Assembly: GCA_011772205.1 (NCBI GenBank)
Contig: WVZY01000077.1
Coordinates: 1-64,000 of the forward strand
Source of the DNA: Candidatus Latescibacterota bacterium
Lineage (GTDB): Bacteria > Krumholzibacteriota > Krumholzibacteriia > WVZY01
Length of the DNA stretch: 64,000 nucleotides
Direction: 5' to 3'
Positions 1 through 6,855 of the stretch are shown here, piece by piece (the first letter of the stretch is position 1; the number at the start of each line of letters is the position of its first letter). The notes beneath the pieces are model-generated. The model saw only the letters and a list, made by a program, of their open reading frames with translations. It was not told the origin of the DNA and searched no databases. A program made the position numbers and the translations under genes.

Positions 1-927
1 CCGACCAAAACGCTCGCCAAGGAGGTCTTGAGGATCCGAAAGGCTGAGATTGCCCAGGACCGGTTCAAGATCCCCAAGAAACGCAGGCCACCCAAATTTG
101 AAGCCGTCTGCTACCGCTACATGGAGCATGCGAAGAAGAGCAAACGCTCCTGGAAGCGTGACGAGGAAACACTGAAGCTCGCCAAGACATTTTTCAAACG
201 AAAGCGAATAGATGAAATATCCAGCTGGGATGTGGAGAGATTCAAAGCTTCCCGAGTGAAACGCGTCTCCAAATCGACCGTGAACCGTGAGCTCGCTATC
301 CTGAAACGGCTGTTCAATCTGGCCATCGACTGGAATCTTGTAGCAAAGAACCCGGTAAAAAAGGTGGCTATGTACCGCATCGAGGAGAAGGTGATGCGGG
401 TGCTTTCACAGGAAGAAGAACAGAGGCTCATTTACGCTGCGGCTCCCCACTTTAAACCGCTGATCATCGTTGCCATAAACACCGGCATGAGACGGGGGGA
501 GCTACTCGATCTGCAATGGGAGCAGCTCGATCTTCAGAGCAGTACGATTACGATCAAACAATCGAAGAACGGCAAGGTTCGCCATATCCCCATAAACAAA
601 AAAGCCCAGGAAGCTCTTGAGAGCATCCCTGAGCCACACGAGGGACATGTGTTTCTTTATCGCGGATTACCTACCAAAGCCGTCAAAACTGCCTTCGCAG
701 GAGCGGTCAGGAGAGCGGGAATCCAGTGTTGTCGCTTCCATGATCTTCGTCACACATTCGCCACCCGCTTGGTCCTCGCCGGTGTTGACCTCGCAACCGT
801 CATGCAGCTTATGGGGCATGCGAGTATTTCGACGACTATGAAGTATGCCCATCCGTCGCCGCCGCATAAGCGGGAGGCTGTTGAGAGGCTCGTACCTGGC
901 ACGAAAATCGCACTCCAGATACTCTAA
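1..927 (+). CDS. Tyrosine recombinase (phage-type integrase), 5' end outside the window
   Basis: The frame is open from base 1, so the TTG at 28 is not a convincing start and the gene begins to the left. The visible 308 residues show an N-terminal helical core-binding domain (about nt 85-365) and a complete catalytic domain. Visible active-site elements are the Arg of TGMRRGEL (nt 490-492), the Lys region KNGKVRHIPI, HDLRHTFAT (His near nt 739), GHAS and the nucleophile Tyr of MKYAH (nt 844-846). Enzymes of this family catalyse site-specific integration and excision, often at tRNA 3' ends. A duplicated tRNA-Thr 3' end lies 4-6 kb to the right, so this enzyme may serve that element, although it lies outside the repeat pair. 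Family assignment is firm; the target is inference. Confidence 0.93.
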   Translation, partial: PTKTLAKEVLRIRKAEIAQDRFKIPKKRRPPKFEAVCYRYMEHAKKSKRSWKRDEETLKLAKTFFKRKRIDEISSWDVERFKASRVKRVSKSTVNRELAILKRLFNLAIDWNLVAKNPVKKVAMYRIEEKVMRVLSQEEEQRLIYAAAPHFKPLIIVAINTGMRRGELLDLQWEQLDLQSSTITIKQSKNGKVRHIPINKKAQEALESIPEPHEGHVFLYRGLPTKAVKTAFAGAVRRAGIQCCRFHDLRHTFATRLVLAGVDLATVMQLMGHASISTTMKYAHPSPPHKREAVERLVPGTKIALQIL

Positions 928-1110
928 TAACTAAACTCTCCCGAATTACATTTTCGCTAAGGTAGAACTCGGGAGTAGTAGCATTTATTTACAAGGACTT
1001 AGTTGGATTCCGTAATGACGGGTTTTAGTCAACCTGCTCTGCAGTCCATATTTTATCGAGCATCGAACAATTAAACCGTTTTACTACGCAATTGCTCTAT
1101 GAGGTCAGAG

Positions 1111-1761
1111 ATGAAAATCAGATATCAAAAACTTAGCAGGTTCCTATCGGTTCTTTTTGTGTTAGTCCCAATGATGTTCAACGCATTACCTGCGATTGGA
1201 GCGGATCTCGGTGATCTTGTCACTGGAATTGGAATCAATGCTTATTCTAGGGAGTATAGACTGGAACTCGCGAAAATATTAGAGCTACCAATTCGCGAAA
1301 TGTATAATTCTATTCCATCAATGTCGCCGAAAGAGAATGAATGGTTAGACTCAGAGATTGCACGCATCTCCCAGCTCGACTTCTCAGATCAACTGATGCA
1401 GAGATATCATCTAAACCAGAAACCGGAAGTTATTAGGCAAAGGCTTCGTAATTTCTTATCTGAACAACTTCAGTGGCTGGAAATTATTCAAGAATCTCCT
1501 GAAACGGAGATTGCCGCATGGGCAGCATTTGCGGCAGCTCTACTTGACCAACTTCAATATGTAGATATGGTGGAACTAAACAAGACAGGTAATATCAATC
1601 TTCCAAGCAATCAGATGGCAACGGCTATAGTAGAATATGAATTTATACCTGGATTTTATCCAATTTCTATAGCACAAGATATCTTAAATCAGATCGTTGT
1701 TCCGAACCTAGCTCCTGAAATCATTCAGCAAATCCATAAGCAGTTGATCACAAGCAAGTGA
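1111..1761 (+). CDS. Exported protein of unknown function
   Basis: Encodes 216 residues. I chose the ATG at 1111 over the in-frame ATG at 1099 because GAGG at 1101-1104 is well spaced for the former. The first 30 residues (KIRYQKLSRF, a hydrophobic run, then ALPAIGA) form a signal peptide. The mature part is mostly helical, with acidic and amphipathic stretches such as EKEN-, QWLEII- and WAAFAAALLDQL-type segments. I do not recognise a family. Base composition is clearly AT-richer than the genes after 6.8 kb, which fits acquired DNA beside the recombinase. It converges on the LVIVD protein gene with about 50 bp between the stops. Confidence 0.7.
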   Translation: MKIRYQKLSRFLSVLFVLVPMMFNALPAIGADLGDLVTGIGINAYSREYRLELAKILELPIREMYNSIPSMSPKENEWLDSEIARISQLDFSDQLMQRYHLNQKPEVIRQRLRNFLSEQLQWLEIIQESPETEIAAWAAFAAALLDQLQYVDMVELNKTGNINLPSNQMATAIVEYEFIPGFYPISIAQDILNQIVVPNLAPEIIQQIHKQLITSK

Positions 1762-1811
1762 TCATGAAACAATGTTATCCCTTTATTGTCGTTGACTTGT
1801 GAAAAAGCTCT

Positions 1812-4358
1812 CTACTTCAGAAGAGCCATCTTCTTTGTTAACACCTTACCACCAGCTTTCAGGCAGTAGAAGTAGATACCTGAGCTGACGGGAACGCCCT
1901 GATGATCACTTCCATTCCAAGAATATTCCTTATACCCTGCATCAAGTATTCCATGCACAAGAGTTCGCACCAATTTTCCTTCTATGTTGTAGATCTTCAA
2001 GCTCGCGGTCCCTTTTTTAGGCAACGTAAACGAAATCGTCGTGGATGGATTAAACGGATTGGGATAGTTCTGGTACAAAGCCAGATTCCCAGTTCCAACC
2101 GTCACCGTGGCTGGAACTGAGCGGATTTCCGAGCCGTCCGCGAGGACCACCACAAGAACGTATTCGTGTTGCTCCCCCGGGGAAACCGAACGGTCCACGA
2201 ACGACCGCGCGTCCACCGGCAGTAAGGCCCGGCCGCTCACCACGGTGGTGTTGGCACCCTCGCTATCCCGCCGCAGGACCTGGAATCCTAGAACCTCATC
2301 GTCCGAAATGGTCTCCCACGACACGCGTACTGCACCGCTCTCCTCGACGGCGTCGAACCATCTGATCATCGTCGCAACCAGCGGTCCAAACTCGAAGATG
2401 TACAATCCGTCCGGCCCGTCGGCCAGAAAGACGTTATCGTAGTCCACGCACGTCCCTTCCGCGGACTGGCCGGTACTGTACGCCGTCACGTTGGTGGGTT
2501 GGGTGGGATCGCCGACATCCACGACTCGGACACCCGCCTCACCCTCGGATAGAAATGCGTACTTGCCTGCGATGGTGATCCAATTCGTCGACCCGGTGGT
2601 GCCCATCGATCCGACTTCGGTGGGTGCAGCTGGATCGGACACGTCGACGACCACTAGCCCGAGCGAGCCGTCGGCGATGTACGCGTAGCTCCCGGATACC
2701 GCGACGTCTCTCGTCCCTCCCGTGGTTGTATAGAACCCCACCTCGACCGGCTGCGCGGGTGGTAAGACCTCGATGATCTGCAGTCCCTTACTGGGAAGGG
2801 CGACGTACAAGTGGCTTCCGACCATCTGCATGCGTGCACTTGAGAAAGTGTCCCGACCGGTAAACATCCCGACGACCTGCGGCGATTGTGGATCCGAGAC
2901 GTCGAGCAGGTATATCCCGTAAGACCGTACCTTGATCGCAGCGTAGTCCCCGTCGACGGCGACGTTCAACACGTAGGGAGGCGATGCGCCCGTTTGCGGG
3001 GGGACGTAGTGACCCACTTCCACGGCACCCGTTGGGGTCACCTCCAGGATCCGCAGACCCATATGGCGGTTGGCTACATATAGCAGGTCTCCGACGGCGA
3101 GCACTTCGTGCACGTATCCCCCGTTCTGGTACGGCAAGAGTTCGACTGGATTCGAGGGGGTTGTGGCATCGATGATCCGAAGGCCAGACATCCCGCTCCC
3201 TGCGCACGCCAGCCGGGTTCCTCCGCTGTGAACCACTTGCACGTTTTGCAACGGTTCAACAGCTTCATACGTCGCGGCAATCTGCGGATCATCGAGGTTC
3301 GACACGTTCATGATCTTCGTCCACTGCCCGTGGCTGGTGTAGATTAAGTTGTCGCCGAATTCCATCTCCACGATTTCTTTGCCCGTAGGCTCCGTCCCGC
3401 GAAGTACGGGGGAGGTTCTGTCAGAAATATCGGCCAGCGTCAGCCAACCCGTATCCTTGTCGAAGGAAACCACATCACCCTTGAGGGATACGTCGGAAGG
3501 AAAAACGACGGCCCCGAGGTTGTTAGCGTTGATCTTGTTGGGATGGTCGGGGTCGGCTAGGCTAAATGTGAATAACATCCCCCAAGGTACTACGCCGTCG
3601 TCAACTCCGCCCGTTACGTACGCGTAATCGCCGTCTACGGCGACATCCTCGTACCATCCGGATGGCTGGCTCGTCGATCCCCGTTCGACCGGGTTGACAG
3701 GGTCGGTGATATCGATGACGATCAGGCGCGGCCAGCTAGTCGCACAAACGATATCACCCGAGCACGCGATGTGTCGGAGAGTTTCGGACATAGGAAACAC
3801 CCCAACCAGTACTGGTGACACAGGATTGCTGATGTCCACGACCCCAAGACCACCAGCGGCGAGGTAGATTTGGTCGCCCCGAATCGCAAGATCCGAAACA
3901 TACGGTAAGGCGAGGCTGTGGACAAAAGTGGGCAGCGACGGATCCGATATGTCGACGACTCCCATAGCTCCGGTTCGTGACCCGATGAAGTAAACATAAT
4001 CGCCTCTAAGCCCCGACAAACGTGGCACATCAGGTAGCAATTCGCGACCAATCCTCACCGGGTTGCCTTCGTCCGTGCAATCCAAGACGTCCAGGTAGGC
4101 GCCGTACCCGACATACGCGGTCCTTCCGTCCGCCGCGACGGTAATGCTCTGCCCAATTGCCAACCGGCCCAGAAGAAAGAGCTGCGGGTACGCGGCCTGA
4201 AACGAAGCAGGGGTGGCCGAAGGAACACGCACCCGACCGGCGTTTTGAAAAGCCGAACGAGTGTCGTTCCGCGCCGCTGAACGCATGGTCGTTATGATCA
4301 GCAGAACAAGGATTATTGCGGCAAGCGGCGCCGCCATCCTGCCTTGCGGAAGCGTCAC
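1812..4358 (-). CDS. LVIVD-repeat surface protein with C-terminal FlgD-like sorting domain
   Basis: Encodes 848 residues from a GTG start with GGAGG six bases upstream. Residues 8-27 form a signal or anchor helix. From about residue 60 to 650 there are many repeats of roughly 45 residues of the form 'GDYAYV..G..GL.VVDVSDP..P..VG', the LVIVD pattern thought to fold as a beta-propeller. Residues about 665-750 look like a fibronectin-type segment (VRVSWET..., YVLVVVL). The last 85 residues carry YQNYPNPFNPSTTISF, LKIYN, SSGIYFY and a terminal KKMALLK, the FlgD-like domain used as a sorting or anchoring module in FCB-group secreted proteins. It is probably exported to the surface. It lies left of the tRNA-Thr repeat pair. 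Confidence 0.88.
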   Translation of the reverse strand: MTLPQGRMAAPLAAIILVLLIITTMRSAARNDTRSAFQNAGRVRVPSATPASFQAAYPQLFLLGRLAIGQSITVAADGRTAYVGYGAYLDVLDCTDEGNPVRIGRELLPDVPRLSGLRGDYVYFIGSRTGAMGVVDISDPSLPTFVHSLALPYVSDLAIRGDQIYLAAGGLGVVDISNPVSPVLVGVFPMSETLRHIACSGDIVCATSWPRLIVIDITDPVNPVERGSTSQPSGWYEDVAVDGDYAYVTGGVDDGVVPWGMLFTFSLADPDHPNKINANNLGAVVFPSDVSLKGDVVSFDKDTGWLTLADISDRTSPVLRGTEPTGKEIVEMEFGDNLIYTSHGQWTKIMNVSNLDDPQIAATYEAVEPLQNVQVVHSGGTRLACAGSGMSGLRIIDATTPSNPVELLPYQNGGYVHEVLAVGDLLYVANRHMGLRILEVTPTGAVEVGHYVPPQTGASPPYVLNVAVDGDYAAIKVRSYGIYLLDVSDPQSPQVVGMFTGRDTFSSARMQMVGSHLYVALPSKGLQIIEVLPPAQPVEVGFYTTTGGTRDVAVSGSYAYIADGSLGLVVVDVSDPAAPTEVGSMGTTGSTNWITIAGKYAFLSEGEAGVRVVDVGDPTQPTNVTAYSTGQSAEGTCVDYDNVFLADGPDGLYIFEFGPLVATMIRWFDAVEESGAVRVSWETISDDEVLGFQVLRRDSEGANTTVVSGRALLPVDARSFVDRSVSPGEQHEYVLVVVLADGSEIRSVPATVTVGTGNLALYQNYPNPFNPSTTISFTLPKKGTASLKIYNIEGKLVRTLVHGILDAGYKEYSWNGSDHQGVPVSSGIYFYCLKAGGKVLTKKMALLK

Positions 4359-4771
4359 GGGAAACCTCCACTCTTCAGATTAATGGCATCATTAGGACTT
4401 CCACTATAGAAATAGACACTTGTCCCTTCTATTAATCTTGTCCGCATTGGTAACTTTGAACTTGCACCAGCTCATGGGATTAAAAATGGTCCAAAACCGC
4501 GCCGCAATACCTGGGGGGACGAAGGAGTGCAAGTGATGGGATAGTCGGGGCAGAGGCCCCAGCCACTAGGACTGCGACTCCACGCCCCTCGCAAAATCAT
4601 TCCGTTACATCAATCCGTTGTTGACACTCCTACTATAGCACAAAACCACGGGGGTCACAATGACAATCGTTTAACTACCGATTTACGATCAAGGGGGATC
4701 ACCGGAGAGACATTGCACGGGGCAACAAGGCTCACCTCAACACGTCCACGAATCCCTTGAGGCTACGACCA
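4359..4771. other. Gene-free stretch upstream of the LVIVD gene
   Basis: No supported coding frame. It holds the ribosome-binding site of the LVIVD gene at its left end. A small hairpin is visible near 4546-4560 (GGGGC-AGAG-GCCCC). I found no convincing -35/-10 pair. The stretch lies between the LVIVD gene and the tRNA-derived repeat, so it is probably part of the same accessory segment. Confidence 0.5.
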
Positions 4772-4877
4772 GCCAAATCCAAAGTGTAATAAAACTGTAA
4801 GGTGGGGGTTTTCGGCGGAACTGCCAGATCGCGTAAGTCTTTGAATAATTTGGAGCTGGAGAGCGGAATCGAACCGC
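4772..4877. repeat. Direct repeat copy A: tRNA-Thr 3' end plus downstream flank (att-like)
   Basis: The 106 bp align without gaps to 6445-6550 with 16 mismatches (about 85% identity). The last 28 bp are identical and correspond to the 3' part of tRNA-Thr: CCA, acceptor strand and T-arm up to AATCGAACCGC. Similarity stops abruptly at 4877, in the T-stem, so this copy has no D-arm or anticodon arm and cannot be a tRNA gene. Such a truncated 3' end facing an intact tRNA is the usual scar of tyrosine-recombinase integration. Confidence 0.8.
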
Positions 4878-4973
4878 GTCCGAACTTGCAATTTTTCTAG
4901 CGCTGACATTTCCTCCATAAATCAATTCACGAAAATCACACTAATTCACATCGACTTCACTCCGACCATTTTT

Positions 4974-5909
4974 TTAAAAGGCATCAACGTTAATTTGGGT
5001 GCCTTTTATTTTTTTGGCGTACTCGTCGATCTTGTCTTTAAAGGTCTGATCCCTTTTTTCGCCCCACTTGAGCGAGAACTCGCGGAATTGCTTTCCGTTC
5101 TCTTCGAGCTTGTTGAGTTTTATGATCTCCTCGATCATCGCCTTGATCTGCGTGCGCTCCTCCTGGGTGACCTCGGCACCCATATCTTGCTTGTCTAGCA
5201 ACTTGCTAAGCTCCTTTGAGAGCTTGCCCGCCTCCTGACGCAAGCTTGTTAACTTGCATTTGTAGACTTCAATTTGGCTATTGAGCTCGCTCACATGTTT
5301 CTTTGGATCCTTTGCCTTGGCCATCTTCTCGATAATCTTATTGACGTCTTCGCGGACTTTTTCCTCGGTTGCCAGCAGGGTCTTCACCTGCTTGGCGATC
5401 TTGCGGCAGGAATTGGCGATCTTGAAGTACTCGTCCGCCTTGGTGCCCGCACTCGCCACGAGCCCCGCAATCCCCTTGCCGATCTTGATCGTGCACCAGA
5501 TGATCTTCACCCCACCCATGATTTTAAATTTTCTAAAGGCCTCGTTTTCTTTCTGCATCATCTCCCACTTTTCGTTGACCCTCCGATCGGCTTCATTCTG
5601 GAGATTGGCGATAAGCTTCTCTAGTTCCTTGTTGAATTTAACCTCAAGACTCTTGGCCTGAGCTTCCGACGTCTCCCTGAGTTCGCCGATTTCTTCGTCA
5701 TACGCCTTGATGGATGGTTCGATCGCTATTTGTTTGTAATCCTTGAGGTAATCCAGCGTCGATTTTAGCACACGGTCGAGATCGCTCGGGTTCAGCTCTT
5801 CTTTCCCCTCTTTCCCCGAAATGTTCAGCTTGATCGTGCCCTCAGTCGGTAGCTTAATGTTCTTCGGAGTCACATCGATCAGTTTGATATTCATAACATT
5901 ATTACCCAT
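4974..5909 (-). CDS. Coiled-coil protein with a central hydrophobic segment, unknown function
   Basis: Encodes 311 residues from ATG 5909, chosen because AGGAG lies eight bases upstream; the longer frame to 5981 lacks a site. The N-terminal 60 residues are beta-like (MGNNVMNIKLIDVTPKNIKL, TIKLNISG). The remainder is highly charged and helical with long heptad-like stretches. It is broken at about residues 128-155 by a glycine-rich hydrophobic segment (GGVKIIWCTIKIGKGIAGLV). No signal peptide is visible. It is the only complete gene between the two tRNA-Thr-derived repeats, so it is the apparent cargo of that unit. A long helical bundle with one buried hydrophobic segment recalls alpha-helical pore-forming proteins, but this is only a shape resemblance and I recognise no family. 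Confidence 0.75.
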   Translation of the reverse strand: MGNNVMNIKLIDVTPKNIKLPTEGTIKLNISGKEGKEELNPSDLDRVLKSTLDYLKDYKQIAIEPSIKAYDEEIGELRETSEAQAKSLEVKFNKELEKLIANLQNEADRRVNEKWEMMQKENEAFRKFKIMGGVKIIWCTIKIGKGIAGLVASAGTKADEYFKIANSCRKIAKQVKTLLATEEKVREDVNKIIEKMAKAKDPKKHVSELNSQIEVYKCKLTSLRQEAGKLSKELSKLLDKQDMGAEVTQEERTQIKAMIEEIIKLNKLEENGKQFREFSLKWGEKRDQTFKDKIDEYAKKIKGTQINVDAF

Positions 5910-6011
5910 GATGAGTTCTCCTTTCTGGGTTCCGCCACTAAATCCACTCAGGCGGAACCGTCGGATGACTTTCGAATGCAATCGCCTGCACGCAATTGCC
6001 TTCGGATTATG

Positions 6012-6332
6012 TCAAACCGCAAGCGGTTTGAACGATAAGTGCAACAAAAGCTCCTTTTCAAGAATGGGTGCCCCGTCCACGGATTCTCCGCTGCTTCTGA
6101 TGCTTGACGTCAGCACCTTGCCACCGGCTTTCAGGCAGCCAACGAGCATGACTGAAGACGGATAGAAGAGTGTGATAGCGCTGCTGCGAACAAAATTAGA
6201 GCCGTTGCGTTGGCAGATGATATCAGATGAACTCCCCTGATTCTGTGGCTCTATATAAAATCTGGAAGGTGTGTGGCTATGGTGAATCTCCCCAGGAGGC
6301 CGGATTATACTATTAACTGATCTGTAATTCAA
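6012..6332 (-). pseudogene. Degraded remnant of a FlgD-like C-terminal sorting domain
   Basis: An open frame of 106 codons without a plausible ribosome-binding site. Its only recognisable part is CLKAGGKVLT (nt about 6109-6138), which matches the last residues of the LVIVD protein in the same relative strand; the DNA agrees at 26 of 30 positions with 1837-1866. The sequence around it does not match, and the KKMALLK tail is replaced by unrelated residues. I read it as a decayed fragment of a second surface-protein gene inside the repeat-bounded segment, not as a functional gene. Confidence 0.35.
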
Positions 6333-6444
6333 TAATTAATCCATCCCCGAAGCCATACCAGGATGCATCTTGAAACAATTCATTCTCGATAAAAGACCGC
6401 TCGCGACACACCAAGGCCCGCATACCAGCTGTTTGCGACATACT

Positions 6445-6550
6445 GGCAAATCTAAAGTGTAAGATTAGTGTAAGATGGGGGTTTTCGGCGGAACTGCCGG
6501 AAGACGTAACTCTTTAAAAATATTGGAGCTGGAGAGCGGAATCGAACCGC
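6445..6550. repeat. Direct repeat copy B, overlapping intact tRNA-Thr (att-like)
   Basis: Partner of 4772-4877. Positions 6524-6550 are the 3' end of the intact tRNA-Thr gene, and 6445-6523 are its downstream flank. The flank contains two GTGTAA motifs close together (AAAGTGTAAG and TAGTGTAAG), which could be arm-type recombinase sites; that is speculation. Because the flank as well as the tRNA end is duplicated, the unit moved or duplicated together with more than a minimal core. Confidence 0.8.
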
Positions 6551-6599
6551 TGACCTACGCATTACGAGTGCGTTGCTCTACCGGCTGAGCTACTCCAGC
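6524..6599 (-). tRNA. tRNA-Thr (anticodon CGT), CCA encoded
   Basis: The reverse strand folds as a complete cloverleaf: acceptor GCTGGAG with CTCCAGC, D-stem GCTC/GAGC, anticodon stem ACGCA/TGCGT with loop CTCGTAA (anticodon CGT, decoding ACG), T-stem AGCGG/CCGCT with loop TTCGATT, discriminator T, then CCA. The gene is intact and its 3' half is the crossover region of the neighbouring repeat pair. Confidence 0.96.
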
Positions 6600-6855
6600 T
6601 CCGAATTCGATGTATGTTGGTACAATAAAAAGTTATCTCAGGGAATATGCTCGCTCTAGCGAGCTCCCCGTCAGCGATGTGATCAGCTTTTCAAACATTC
6701 TATGTCCTGAAGCACCTAAAATCAACCTTTTTCATTCGCGCTTGAGCTGCTAACCTCTCGCTATTCGATCCAGCGCTGTCGCTGGGGAGTCCCCGCGCAA
6801 TTTTGGGTGCAGGCATAAACCCGCCGCCAGGTATTTAACGCAAGGAACACTCGCA

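Noticed and set aside
4737-4925. Possible tRNA gene at the left repeat
   Set aside because: Only the 3' acceptor strand and T-arm are present; the D-arm and anticodon arm are missing.
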